Notes: generated from the sequence alone by a model not told the origin. Numbered from the stretch's first letter, positions 25,696-34,476 are shown. The stretch is 64,000 nucleotides of DNA from Paenibacillus arenilitoris (GCF_014705655.1 NZ_JACXIY010000013.1:235098-299097); one strand, 5' to 3'. Program-made: numbers and translations.

Positions 25696-27750
25696 ATGTT
25701 TTATTTAACGCAGACGATGACGACGGACATTTATTGCGATGACGAAGAGCGCTCCGGCGTAAAGCTGGCCGTACGGGACATCATCCGCGATTTCCGGACG
25801 GCAGGCCTGGCCGAGCCCCGGTATCGGCACGCCATCGAGCAGGCGCGATCGTGCAGCATTTATGCCGGGTCGCTTGAGAATAAACGGTTCGAACGGTTCT
25901 TGGCGGACGAAGGCGTGGACGTTCAATCGATCGCGAATGCGGTCGAAGGCTACCGCATCCAGACGATCGGGAGCGAAGGTCAACATATCGCGATCATCGG
26001 CTCTGACCAAAGAGGTGCAATCTATGGCCTGTATGCGTTCAGTCACCGGTACCTCGGGATCGACCCGCTTCATCTATGGACCGGGAAACAGCCGGAGCCT
26101 ATTCGGGAATTGACGATATCGGAATGCGATATCGAAGATAGCGCGTCTACGTTCTGCTACCGGGGATGGTTTCTAAACGACGAAGACTTGCTTCTGGGCT
26201 GGACCGGCACATTCGATACCACCTTCGCGAACAACGCCTTCCGGAAGCATCCCGAATATATCCGCGCCTTACTTCCGATTATGGAGACGGCTTTGCGGTT
26301 AAAGCAAAATTTGCTTATTCCCGCTTCCTTGCTGGACATTATGGAGCCCGTCGATGAAGAAATCGTAAGAACGGTGACGGAAAGGGGGCTGCTCATTTCC
26401 CAGCATCACATCGAGCCGGTAGGCGTAATGCCGAAACGAATCGTCAAATACTGGTCGGATCGGGGCGATGAATCCGTCCTGTCGTATACGGCTCATCCGG
26501 AGAAATACGAGGAGGTATGGAAGGCTTATGCGGAGCGTTGGGCCAAGTATGACGGCGTCATCTGGCAGCTCGGGCTGAGAGGCCACGGCGACAAGCCCGT
26601 ATGGGAGGATGATCCCCATGCGCCGGCCGGCGACAGGGAGCGGGGCGCTTTAATTTCCAAAGCGATCGCGAAGCAGAAGGAAATCATTAGCGTTGCTTTG
26701 GGACATCGATCCTTCGAATCGACGGCAACGCTATGGATGGAAGGCATGGGCTTGCTGAAGCAAGGGTTTCTGACCTTCCCCGAGGATACGATTATCGTGC
26801 AGGCCGACTTTGGTCCGACCCAAATGTGGGGCGAAGGGTTCTACGACGTAGTTCGGGATGCGGGGCGATCCTATGGCGTCTACTATCACGTCGGATTCTG
26901 GAGCTGCGGCCCTCATCTCGTCCAAGGCACGCATCCGGATAAAATGGTTAAAAATATAAAGGATGCGATCGCAAAGGGCAACGACACCTATTGTATATTG
27001 AATGTGGCCAATTTCCGGGAAATGCTGATGGGCATAGCCTGCGTGAGCGAGCTTGCGTGGAATGCGGAAGCGTTCGAATTGTCCGAGTTTAAGAAGCGGT
27101 GGGCATCGACGTACTTTGGCGCGGATGCCGCCCAAGATGCGGCGGCGGCGTACGACGATTATTTCGACGCCTTTTACCCGCTCGACAACGACGGCTTTCA
27201 GGGCAGAATGGTGTTGCTCGACGGGATGTGCAGACGGATCGGCATCAAATTAATGAAAGTAATTCAAGGGGAACCCTTCAAGCGGGACAGGATTCAAAAC
27301 AAGACAATATTCGCTTTTGATACGGCTTCGGATTTTGTGGCGTTCTATAAGCTGGCGACGCGGGATTCATTGGCCCGGTTCAATCGGACCTACGATAAGG
27401 CCTATCGGGTGTACAGAAGTCTTCCGAGTGAGCGCAAGCCCTTCTTCTTAAATAATCTGATCGTACAGGTGACGATTATTCGGGCTTTGTATGCATGGGT
27501 ACATCAGCTCTGCCTGGTCGCGGAGCATGTCTTCAGTGGCCAGGGAGAAGCGGAATGGCCGGCGCAGGTAAAGCAGGGCCTGATGGACGCTTGCGTTCAA
27601 CTGGAGAACGCCTGTATCGTTCGGCTGCACGCGGAACAAGGCGAATGGGCGAACTGGTACCGGGGAGACGTCCTGTTGAATCTGGAGCAGTTAATCGAGC
27701 TAACGAGAGAACTTTACGCAGAATCGGTTACAGATTCTCAAGGAATATGA
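25696..27750 (+). CDS. GH115-like glycoside hydrolase (alpha-glucuronidase-like)
   Basis: A 684-residue protein with AAGGAG 5 bases before ATG. The N-terminal domain (GSDQRGAIYGLYAFSHRYLG, residues 96-115) is the GH115/GH67-like non-catalytic beta/alpha domain. It is followed by FCYRGWFLNDEDLLLGW and a barrel with WQLGLRGHGDKPVWEDDP and YGVYYHVGFWSCGPHLVQGT, matching Glyco_hydro_115. Characterised GH115 enzymes remove glucuronic or 4-O-methylglucuronic acid from xylan or other glycans. The protein lacks the C-terminal extension and any signal peptide, so it probably acts inside the cell on oligosaccharides. It is the last gene of the locus. Confidence 0.85.
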   Translation: MFYLTQTMTTDIYCDDEERSGVKLAVRDIIRDFRTAGLAEPRYRHAIEQARSCSIYAGSLENKRFERFLADEGVDVQSIANAVEGYRIQTIGSEGQHIAIIGSDQRGAIYGLYAFSHRYLGIDPLHLWTGKQPEPIRELTISECDIEDSASTFCYRGWFLNDEDLLLGWTGTFDTTFANNAFRKHPEYIRALLPIMETALRLKQNLLIPASLLDIMEPVDEEIVRTVTERGLLISQHHIEPVGVMPKRIVKYWSDRGDESVLSYTAHPEKYEEVWKAYAERWAKYDGVIWQLGLRGHGDKPVWEDDPHAPAGDRERGALISKAIAKQKEIISVALGHRSFESTATLWMEGMGLLKQGFLTFPEDTIIVQADFGPTQMWGEGFYDVVRDAGRSYGVYYHVGFWSCGPHLVQGTHPDKMVKNIKDAIAKGNDTYCILNVANFREMLMGIACVSELAWNAEAFELSEFKKRWASTYFGADAAQDAAAAYDDYFDAFYPLDNDGFQGRMVLLDGMCRRIGIKLMKVIQGEPFKRDRIQNKTIFAFDTASDFVAFYKLATRDSLARFNRTYDKAYRVYRSLPSERKPFFLNNLIVQVTIIRALYAWVHQLCLVAEHVFSGQGEAEWPAQVKQGLMDACVQLENACIVRLHAEQGEWANWYRGDVLLNLEQLIELTRELYAESVTDSQGI

Positions 27751-27763
27751 AGGAATGCATAAA

Positions 27764-27794
27764 CATCGCCTCCAGCTGAGGCGATGTTTTTTTT
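27764..27794 (+). terminator. Rho-independent terminator ending the sugar locus
   Basis: CATCGCCTC-CAGCT-GAGGCGATG followed by eight T residues, shortly after the GH115-like gene. Confidence 0.95.
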
Positions 27795-27880
27795 ATGGCC
27801 CGAATACGTGGGAAATTGCAACTTTCCTTCTGTTTATATGTCTACTATGATAGAGAATATCCAGGAATCGGAGGAGAGCT

Positions 27881-28183
27881 ATGCGTAAAGAATTGAAATT
27901 AAAGTTTATTTTGCCGAGCATCCAAATCATAATGACGATGGCGGCTGTCATCATAGACCGGAGTATCCATAACGGATTTGGCGAGGGAGCGAATCAAGTA
28001 TGGGCCAACCTTGTGAGCAATATTGAATTTTTCATTAAGCTTTGTCTTGGATACGATGATGTCGTCAATTACAATTTCAGAATACTAACCGTATTATTGG
28101 CTATCGGGTTCTGGTATTTCATCGGTTTGTTGTTCGATAACTTACTCGGGAAAATTAGGAGTACACGGTTAGAAGATCGCTAA
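27881..28183 (+). CDS. Small membrane protein of unknown function
   Basis: A 100-residue protein with GGAGGAGAGCT before ATG 27881. Two hydrophobic stretches (LPSIQIIMTMAAVIIDRSI near the N-terminus, ILTVLLAIGFWYFIGLLFDN near the C-terminus) flank a short polar loop, suggesting a two-helix membrane protein. I recognise no family. It lies between the sugar locus terminator and the ParB-like gene. Confidence 0.6.
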   Translation: MRKELKLKFILPSIQIIMTMAAVIIDRSIHNGFGEGANQVWANLVSNIEFFIKLCLGYDDVVNYNFRILTVLLAIGFWYFIGLLFDNLLGKIRSTRLEDR

Positions 28184-28300
28184 TAACGAGGAGGTGCGTC
28201 CAATTGTTCGTAATACGAGCATGACACCATCGTGTAGTGAATGTCTAATTACGATTTCCCTATCGTGCCACTGATTATTATGAAAATAGAGGTGATTATT

Positions 28301-28675
28301 GTGGGAGACTTACTTTCACGTATGAAGCATAAACACGGAAGGATAATTGACGGAAAGCGACATGTCTGGGACGTAGAAAAACTGTGGGAGTTGTCTAAGA
28401 ACTTACCCGTTCAAAAAATCAAGATTGATTCCATTAAGGAACTTGATCAGGATTGTTGGTTTGCAGATAGTAAGAGTACGCCCATTCCATCTATACGCAA
28501 TGTCGCGCTTCATTGTCAGCGGATTATCAACGCAAACATGGAGTACCCTATACTATTATGTTCGGACGGACAATTAATTGATGGAGGACACAGAATCGCA
28601 AAAGCATTAATGGATGAAAAAAGCGAAATGGATGCCGTCTATATGACATTGCCGCCGGCGGATGTGATTCAATGA
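28301..28675 (+). CDS. ParB/Srx-like domain protein
   Basis: About 124 residues from GTG 28301, with AGAGGTG 8 bases upstream; an in-frame ATG at 28280 is an alternative. The central sequence YPILLCSDGQLIDGGHRIAK resembles the DG(G/N)HR motif of ParB/Srx-fold (ParBc) domains, which bind nucleotides or act as phosphotransferases or nucleases. No helix-turn-helix DNA-binding domain follows, so this is a stand-alone ParB-like protein rather than a partition protein. A clear terminator lies behind the gene. Function unknown. Confidence 0.55.
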   Translation: MGDLLSRMKHKHGRIIDGKRHVWDVEKLWELSKNLPVQKIKIDSIKELDQDCWFADSKSTPIPSIRNVALHCQRIINANMEYPILLCSDGQLIDGGHRIAKALMDEKSEMDAVYMTLPPADVIQ

Positions 28676-28763
28676 AAACTCTTGTTCAGAAAATTTTCTG
28701 TAGCGTAATCCTGCTTAATAATATGTTAGGGTATGGTTCATGAGAAAAGATGCGAACACCGCG

Positions 28764-28796
28764 GCAGCCGGTCAAGACGATCGGCTGCTTTTTTCT
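28764..28796 (+). terminator. Rho-independent terminator
   Basis: GGCAGCCGGTC and GATCGGCTGC pair around AAGAC, followed by TTTTTTC. The same stem type (GGCAGCCGATC) recurs at 34502. Confidence 0.85.
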
Positions 28797-28830
28797 ATGC
28801 TAACGGAGATAGGCGTTTAAGAAAAATAAA

Positions 28831-28852
28831 ACCGGCACTATGATGTGCCGGT
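28831..28852. other. Hairpin ACCGGCAC-N6-GTGCCGGT
   Basis: A perfect 8-bp inverted repeat with a 6-base loop in the 330-base gap before the GNAT gene, with no T-run. It may be a terminator remnant or a protein site. Nothing else was recognised in 28800-29000. Confidence 0.4.
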
Positions 28853-29009
28853 CAATCATTTATGCCCAAAAAGGATTATCCCTAAAAAAGCCATGGATAC
28901 ATATTAGTCTATAAAAAAATTGAACATAAGTCTATTTCTTTTTTTGCAAAAATTGTATGTTAGATAAGCGACCGCGGCGCAAAACGATCAATGAAGGGAG
29001 AGGCTCTGC

Positions 29010-29486
29010 ATGATTACCCTCAGAAAGATCACGTTGGACAATCGGCGTGCCATATTCAACCTGGAAGTTTCGGAAGATCAGCGTCGCTTTGTAGCGTCCA
29101 ATCTCTCAAGCGTGGCTTCGTGCTATGTTCTGACAACCAATGGGGGACATCCGTTTCCGTTTGCCATTTATGCGGACGAACAGCCGGTTGGTTTTGTTAT
29201 GCTGACTTATGGAATAACCGGATACGATCTCCCGTCGATAGCGGACGGCAGCTATTGCATTCTGCGACTGATGATCGACGAGCGTTACCAGAGACGGGGC
29301 TACGGCCGGGAAGCCATGACAAAAATATTGGCATTTATCCGCACCTTTCCGGCCGGTCCTGCACAATACTGCTGGATCCCGTATGGGGGCGATAACGTCA
29401 CCGCCAAAAAGCTGTACGAAAGCTTCGGTTTCCGCGAGAACGGCGAAGTCTGCCATAACGAGAACATAACCGTATTGCGACTATGA
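29010..29486 (+). CDS. GNAT-family N-acetyltransferase (SpeG/Bltd-like)
   Basis: A 158-residue protein with GAAGGGAGAGG upstream of ATG 29010. The acetyl-CoA-binding motif A is LRLMIDERYQRRGYGREAMT (R/Q-x-x-G-x-G/A as QRRGYG). Motif B is NVTAKKLYESFGFRENG. The N-terminal VSEDQRRFVASNLSSVASCY segment resembles diamine/spermidine acetyltransferases of Bacillota, so a polyamine-type substrate is possible but unproven. It stands alone. Confidence 0.88.
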   Translation: MITLRKITLDNRRAIFNLEVSEDQRRFVASNLSSVASCYVLTTNGGHPFPFAIYADEQPVGFVMLTYGITGYDLPSIADGSYCILRLMIDERYQRRGYGREAMTKILAFIRTFPAGPAQYCWIPYGGDNVTAKKLYESFGFRENGEVCHNENITVLRL

Positions 29487-29513
29487 ACTTTTTGGAGGGG
29501 GAGGGGGAGCCTA

Positions 29514-29570
29514 TTGAAACGTGTTGCTATTGCGCTGCTTGGAATTGTTGCCATCGGTCTTGTACATTAG
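29514..29570 (+). other. Very short membrane-peptide frame, probably a gene remnant
   Basis: TTG 29514 behind a strong GGAGGGGGAGGGGGAG site opens an 18-residue hydrophobic peptide (MKRVAIALLGIVAIGLVH) that stops at 29570. It looks like the first helix of a truncated membrane or secreted protein. A functional small peptide cannot be excluded. Confidence 0.35.
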
Positions 29571-29669
29571 AGAACGAATTAAACTATGATGAGGAACGTA
29601 AATCGAAGGTTCGAGTGCACTGGGGAGACTAGCTAGCTGCTGTTCAACTGAAAGGTAACGACAGCTAAG

Positions 29670-29857
29670 CGAAATTGATGCGATTGTGCAGCCTTTACTC
29701 CATCGATGAGGCAGCCGAAAGGGAAGCCTGCGTAAGTGCAGGCATTTCGGGACGTGAGCCCCCTTTTGTGCGTACCAAGCGAGAAAAGATGCACATTCGC
29801 AGGCATTTGATTCGCTGCTCGCAAGAAGCGATCAAATGCCTGCACAATTGCAGGATT
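29670..29857 (+). repeat. Dispersed non-coding repeat with CCTGC/GCAGG hairpins, copy 1
   Basis: This intergenic segment matches, in inverted orientation, the one at 55828-56110. Shared stretches include TGCGATTGTGCAGCCTTTAC, then GCAGCCG, and GCCTGCG-N4/5-TGCAGG and AAGATGC(A/G)CATT(C/T)GCA, ending in CGTAAGACGCGCTGCCT. It contains several small CCTGC-N6-GCAGG hairpins, and it carries no gene. The unit is probably a multi-copy interspersed repeat of this genome. Confidence 0.7.
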
Positions 29858-30042
29858 GGGCGTAAGACGCGCTGCCTTGAGGCGGAGGCCGATCACGCGG
29901 CTTGGGCGTAAGACGCGGTGCCTTGGGGCGGAGGCCGATCACGCAGCTTGGGCGTAAAGACGCGGTGCCTTGGGGCGGAGGCCGATCACGCGGCTTTGGC
30001 GTAAGACGCGCTGCCTGGGGGCCGGGGCCGATCATGCGGTTT
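29858..30042 (+). repeat. 46-bp tandem repeat, four copies
   Basis: Units start at 29858, 29904, 29950 and about 29997. Each reads GGGCGTAAGACGCGSTGCCT, then TGRGGCGGAGGCCGATCACG and CRGCTT. The first three copies are nearly identical, and the fourth is more diverged. The repeat is the expanded tail of the dispersed repeat next to it; the other copy at 55.8 kb has only one such unit. Confidence 0.85.
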
Positions 30043-30065
30043 AGGCGCTCGCCCACGGCAATGAA

Positions 30066-30920
30066 TCATCGGCGCAGCGTCATCATATTGCCGGATGCGT
30101 ATCGCTTCAGCCCTCTGTAGAACAGCAGCGTTCCGCCGGCGGCGAGCAGCACGGAGACGGCCAGGGCGCCGATTAGAAAAGGAAGATCGATTTCGCGAAG
30201 CAGTCCGATCGGCAAATAGCTGATGAAGCCCGCGGGAATGACGGCGAACAATACGAGCTTGCCCCAGCTTTTGAATATGGCGGTCGGATACGTCGTGAAC
30301 GTCACGAGCGCATTGAACAGCTGGAAGCTGAGGCCTTCCGTGTTCCCGATCCAGAACGCCAGGCAATTGACGATAACGGTAAAAAAGATAAAAATGACGG
30401 CGGCAATCGCCAGCGCCAGCCCGAATTTGGCGATGCCCGCGGCCGATTTGTCGCCGAATAGGGCGAATACGAGCAGCGCGAACAGCACATCGCCGATGGC
30501 GCTGACGGACATGCGGCTGATCAGCACATGCAGAAGCACCGGCTTCGGCTGGGCCAAGTAGACGTCAAGCTGGCCCGTTGCGATAATATTGGCGATCCGC
30601 GAAGCGTTGCCGAAGAAGGTTGCCATCAGACCGAAACCGCCTGCCGATATCGCCCACAGCATCATGACGTCATGCAGCTCCCAGCCGTTCAGCACCTGGA
30701 ACCTGCCAAAGTAAAGCCCCCAGAATACGATCCAGACGACATTGTTAAGCAACATCATCCCGGCCGTAAGCAGGAAGCTGAGCCGGAATTCCATCGCTCC
30801 CGCAAGGTTCAGCGTCCAGCTGCGCAGGACGAATACCAGCTGACGGCGCAGCCTGCCCGGCTGGTCGTGCTCGCTTATCGAATAAGCGCTTGCCGAGTTT
30901 GCTCTATCCTCCGTTGACAT
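30066..30920 (-). CDS. ABC-2 family permease (DUF990 type), second subunit
   Basis: A 284-residue protein with six hydrophobic segments. MEFRLSFLLTAGMMLLNNVV near residue 42 and VYLAQPKPVLLHVLISRMSV are features of the ABC2_membrane_6 (DUF990) permeases. The last helix precedes a basic end (YRGLKRYASGNMMTLRR). It overlaps the preceding permease gene by 17 bases, so the three genes from 32705 to 30066 form one operon encoding a heteromeric exporter. Substrate unknown. Confidence 0.85.
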   Translation of the reverse strand: MSTEDRANSASAYSISEHDQPGRLRRQLVFVLRSWTLNLAGAMEFRLSFLLTAGMMLLNNVVWIVFWGLYFGRFQVLNGWELHDVMMLWAISAGGFGLMATFFGNASRIANIIATGQLDVYLAQPKPVLLHVLISRMSVSAIGDVLFALLVFALFGDKSAAGIAKFGLALAIAAVIFIFFTVIVNCLAFWIGNTEGLSFQLFNALVTFTTYPTAIFKSWGKLVLFAVIPAGFISYLPIGLLREIDLPFLIGALAVSVLLAAGGTLLFYRGLKRYASGNMMTLRR

Positions 30921-31710
30921 TCAGTTTTTTCACTCCTCTCCGGTAAATCCAGGCGACGGCCACTCCGATGACGACAATCCATAGCGCCTGCACGGCCAGC
31001 ATGCCGGCAAGCCTTCCGGCATCGAACGCCACGGCGGTTTTGGCGGGAATGTACAGGACGGCCTGCAGCGGAAGCCAGTGGCTGACCGCTTGCAGCGCAT
31101 CGGGGAACAGCTCCAGCGGCATCAGCATGCCGCCGATCGTGAACAGAAATTTGTTGTAGACGAACTCGATTCCCCGCGTCTCCTCTACCCAGAACGCGCA
31201 AAGCGCGAGTGTCATGTTCAACATAAAATTGACGGTCAAGCCGAATGCCGCGGCAACCGGCAGCCACAGAAAGCCGGCGCTCAGCTCCGGCGGGCCGATC
31301 ATCAGCAGCCCGATCGCAACGCCCAGCGCGGCGTTGACGCCTAAGCGGATGGCCGCCTCGCTCATATATTCGACGTAATGAAAGGCGATGTAATGAATCG
31401 GGCGCACGAGCCGGTAGCCGACGTCGCCGTTTTTGACTTCCTCCTCGATCCGGGTGCAGAGGCTGGGACAGGCGAGGGTTATCGTCTCGGTAATGACCAA
31501 ATACCACATGATTTGCTTAAAGCTGTAGCCCGCGATCCGGGCGGCGTCCCCTTCGCCATGAAACGTCGCCTGCCAAAGCTGCAGAAAGATATACAGAATA
31601 AGCAGCAGAAAAAGCGATCGGACAACAAAATCAATCATATAGGCCAATTGGTTTCTGAGCGTGATTTTGCCGATAAACGCGTACTTGGCCATTTTGCCGA
31701 AGACGGTCAT
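30904..31710 (-). CDS. ABC-2 family permease (DUF990 type), first subunit
   Basis: The start at 31710 (MTVFGKMAKYAFIGKITLRN) overlaps the stop of the ATPase gene by ATGA, giving 268 residues; the open frame upstream of it is antisense-like sequence inside the ATPase gene. Six hydrophobic segments and the phrase EEEVKNGDVGYRLVRPIHY match the DUF990 permease family. These permeases usually come in pairs with one ATPase, as here. Confidence 0.88.
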   Translation of the reverse strand: MTVFGKMAKYAFIGKITLRNQLAYMIDFVVRSLFLLLILYIFLQLWQATFHGEGDAARIAGYSFKQIMWYLVITETITLACPSLCTRIEEEVKNGDVGYRLVRPIHYIAFHYVEYMSEAAIRLGVNAALGVAIGLLMIGPPELSAGFLWLPVAAAFGLTVNFMLNMTLALCAFWVEETRGIEFVYNKFLFTIGGMLMPLELFPDALQAVSHWLPLQAVLYIPAKTAVAFDAGRLAGMLAVQALWIVVIGVAVAWIYRRGVKKLNVNGG

Positions 31711-32705
31711 GACGTGCGGACCTCCTCTCCGAAATCGCCGTACATGCGCGTAATGATTTCCTCCATCGGCGGATCTTCGACGGTGACGTCCAGAATCCGG
31801 CGACTGGACATGACGTCCGTCAGCGCCGCTTCGATCGTCGTAAGCGAAGTGTCGACGGAAAGCACCAGCCTCGCCCCGCTTCGCTCGACGATCGTCGCTC
31901 CCGGTACGTCCATGCCGCCGGAATCGTCCGCAAGGACAAGCCGGATCGTCTTGTGCGTCATATACCGCTGCTTCATCCATTCGACGCGGTCGTTAAATAC
32001 GAGACGCCCGTAATTGATGACGATGGCCCGCTCGCATAGCTGCTCGATGTCCCCGGCGTCATGCGAAGTGAGAAATACCGTCGTGCCTTCCTGCTCGTTC
32101 AACTCGCGGATCAATTGCCGGATGCGCTGCTTGACGATAACGTCCAATCCGATCGTCGGCTCGTCGAGGAACAGCACTTGGGGGCGATGCAGCAGGGAGG
32201 CCGCGATTTCGCAGCGCATGCGCTCGCCAAGAGACAGCTTTCGAACCGGCGTGTGCATATAAGGCTCCAGCTCGAACCGCTTGATCAGCTCGTCGCGCCT
32301 TTGCAAGTAATCTCCGCGGCGCAGCTCGTAAATGCGGCTCATCAGCTCGAACGTATCGATCGGCGGCAAATGGTACCACAGCTGCGATTTTTGCCCGAAG
32401 ACGGAACCGATCCGGTACGACAGCTTCGTCCGCTCCGTCCAGGGGCAGCAGCCGAGCACTTCGGCGAAGCCGCTGGTCGGGTGAAGGATGCCGGTAAGCA
32501 TCTTGATCGTCGTCGATTTGCCGGCGCCGTTCGGGCCAAGGAAGGCGACCGTCTCGCCCTGCCGGGCCGAGAACGTAATGCCGTCAACGGCCGCCTTGTC
32601 TTCATAGAGAGGCTTCAGCAGCGATTTGACGCTGCCGGCCAAGCCCTCCTGCTTTTTTTTCATGCGAAATGCCTTGCCTAATTGCTCTACGCGGATGGAT
32701 GACAT
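31707..32705 (-). CDS. ABC transporter ATP-binding protein
   Basis: A 332-residue protein. Walker A is GPNGAGKST, signature LSLGERMRCEIAASL (LSLGE in place of the LSGGQ consensus), Walker B VLFLDEPTIGLDV and H-loop LTSHDAGDIEQL. The N-terminal FRMKKKQEGLAGSVKSLLKP stretch and the C-terminal extension are typical of NatA-like ATPases paired with DUF990 permeases. It is the first gene of the exporter operon, behind a leader with a long hairpin. Confidence 0.92.
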   Translation of the reverse strand: MSSIRVEQLGKAFRMKKKQEGLAGSVKSLLKPLYEDKAAVDGITFSARQGETVAFLGPNGAGKSTTIKMLTGILHPTSGFAEVLGCCPWTERTKLSYRIGSVFGQKSQLWYHLPPIDTFELMSRIYELRRGDYLQRRDELIKRFELEPYMHTPVRKLSLGERMRCEIAASLLHRPQVLFLDEPTIGLDVIVKQRIRQLIRELNEQEGTTVFLTSHDAGDIEQLCERAIVINYGRLVFNDRVEWMKQRYMTHKTIRLVLADDSGGMDVPGATIVERSGARLVLSVDTSLTTIEAALTDVMSSRRILDVTVEDPPMEEIITRMYGDFGEEVRTS

Positions 32706-32739
32706 TTTGCGATCCCCCTTTTCTATTTTCGTACGGCTG

Positions 32740-32805
32740 GGGCGGACACAAAAAAGACCAACGGACAGTCTCGCCCTTAATAGGCGGAACTTTCCGAAGG
32801 TCTTT
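32740..32805 (-). promoter_or_regulatory. Structured leader hairpin upstream of the ABC operon
   Basis: On the minus strand AAAAGACC (32805 side) pairs with GGTCTTTTTT (32745 side) across about 45 bases that include TTCGGAAAGTTCCG. It ends in a T-run 35-40 bases before the ATPase start. This could be an attenuator controlling the operon or the terminator of an upstream transcript. No known riboswitch class was recognised. The rest of 32706-33081 holds no gene. Confidence 0.4.
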
Positions 32806-33096
32806 TATTCCTTACGGTGTGGCTCGGGCGTACGCGCCGTCGCTGGCATCGCTCGGTTCGCCTCCGTTGCAGGATCGGATCCCTAGATGCCCTTCCATTT
32901 ATTTTACACATATTACCACGGTGAACGCCGCCGGGCAATCCCTATTTTAGCGGGCACCCAATTTACCATAAAATTGACATCCTTTGCTGTTATTGGACTG
33001 AAAATAAGGATGACCGACGAATATCTTTTAGAGAGGCTTAAGACAGCAAACCAGTCATTATTTTATATATTTTTTATATGAATGGAGGACATTGTT

Positions 33097-33396
33097 TTGA
33101 TTAGTCAAATCATGGACTTATATCAAGAAGAGATCCGTTATCTTGATTTATACTATTCCTCGAACAAAGTGACGAATTACCTGGAAGATTTGGACTGGAT
33201 CGAGAAGGAGATCGACAGGCTGTCTCGTTCGCAAAGCTTGAAGGATAAACAAGTCTTGGCTACCTTTGAAAAACTAAAAGAAAGTACGATCAAAAGAATC
33301 CATAAATGCAGGCTTCAAGAGGTTTTGAGGGAAAAAGAGTTTCTTGAGTACTGTATACACGAGCTGCATCCGCATCAGTTAGAAGCAATCGTCTAA
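33097..33396 (+). CDS. Small helical protein of unknown function
   Basis: About 99 residues from TTG 33097; GGAGG lies 8 bases upstream, inside an ATGGAGG that could also be read as a start at 33082. The protein is all-helical and charged (EKEIDRLSRSQSLKDKQVLA, then LREKEFLEYCIHEL), with coiled-coil character. I recognise no family. It precedes a DUF3231 gene by 70 bases and may be co-transcribed with it. Confidence 0.6.
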   Translation: MISQIMDLYQEEIRYLDLYYSSNKVTNYLEDLDWIEKEIDRLSRSQSLKDKQVLATFEKLKESTIKRIHKCRLQEVLREKEFLEYCIHELHPHQLEAIV

Positions 33397-33468
33397 TTTC
33401 GTACATAAGTTTTATTCGGATAACGCATACTCTACAAAAAAACGACCCGCAAGGAGGAGTTTATCCGA

Positions 33469-34476
33469 ATGAACGTGGAGCATAAAGTAGGTCTGTCCTC
33501 AACGGAAATTGCCGGCTTATGGATAACCTATATCAACGACAGTATGGCGATTTGCATCTCCAAGCACTTTTGGCATCATTCCAATGACGAAGATGTCAAA
33601 ACGATCGTTAAAAAGTCGCTGGACTTATCGGAGCAGCATGTAAAGGAAATCAAGGACATTTTCGAACAGGAAGGCTTCCCCGTCCCCAAAGGTTTTACCG
33701 ATGAAGATGTCGATTTGAACGCCCCTCCATTGTTCTTCGATTTGTTTCCGCTCAGCTACGTTTATGGGATGAGCCGAATCGGCCTGGTGAGCTACGGCGC
33801 TTTGACCTCGAATGTTGCCCGCGAGGATATTCGAGCCTTCTTCACGAACTGCGTACAATCCACGCTAAAGCTATATAATGAGTCCGTCGACGTATTCCTG
33901 TCCAAAGGAATTTACGATCGTCCGCCGATGATCCCTTACCCGGACCACATTGAATTCGTTCATCAAAAGGAACTTTTTTTATCCAAATGGCTGGAACGGA
34001 AACGCCCCTTGAATGTGCTCGAACTAACCGAGATGTTCTTTAACATTGAAAGAAACTACTTCGGGTTGGTTTTACTCAATGCTTTCATTCAAGTGACGAA
34101 GGATAAATCGATTCAGAAATATTTGACGGACGGAAAAGAATTAGCGCAGAGACAGATTCGGTTTCTAAATGATACGCTGATGAAGGAAGACTTGATGGGC
34201 TCCATTATGGTTAATTCCGAAGTGTCCGCTTCAACGAAGTCCCCTTTCTCGGACCGGTTAATCATGAACCTGGTTACCATGCTTAATACGCAGGGCGTAC
34301 ACTTTATCGGTCATGCGCTTTCCGTTTCTTCAAGGGTTGATTTGGCCAATGAATATTTAGAGTTAATAAAGGAAATATTGAAATACGGAAAAGACGGTGC
34401 GGATATCTTGATCGACCGGGGATGGTTAGAAGAACCGCCGCATGCTCCCGACAGAAAAGCGTTGGCAAAAATTTAA
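33469..34476 (+). CDS. DUF3231 family protein
   Basis: A 335-residue protein with AAGGAGGAG upstream of ATG 33469. It consists of two repeated halves of a ferritin-like four-helix arrangement (GLSSTEIAGLWITYINDSMA with FPVPKGFTDEDVDLNAPPLF in the first, LNVLELTEMFFNIERNYFGL in the second). This is the hallmark of DUF3231, a family found in spore-forming Bacillota and related to spore coat protein CotF. Some members are spore-associated. No biochemical activity is known. Confidence 0.85.
   Translation: MNVEHKVGLSSTEIAGLWITYINDSMAICISKHFWHHSNDEDVKTIVKKSLDLSEQHVKEIKDIFEQEGFPVPKGFTDEDVDLNAPPLFFDLFPLSYVYGMSRIGLVSYGALTSNVAREDIRAFFTNCVQSTLKLYNESVDVFLSKGIYDRPPMIPYPDHIEFVHQKELFLSKWLERKRPLNVLELTEMFFNIERNYFGLVLLNAFIQVTKDKSIQKYLTDGKELAQRQIRFLNDTLMKEDLMGSIMVNSEVSASTKSPFSDRLIMNLVTMLNTQGVHFIGHALSVSSRVDLANEYLELIKEILKYGKDGADILIDRGWLEEPPHAPDRKALAKI

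Noticed and set aside
29858..30042. CRISPR or minisatellite coding repeat
   Set aside because: The 46-bp units are directly adjacent with no spacers, and frames through them show no start signal or known repeat protein.
30904..31980. Longer open frame for the first DUF990 permease starting at 31980
   Set aside because: The extra 90 residues have no family resemblance and lie inside the ATPase gene on the same strand in another frame; the ATG at 31710 overlaps the ATPase stop in the usual coupled way.
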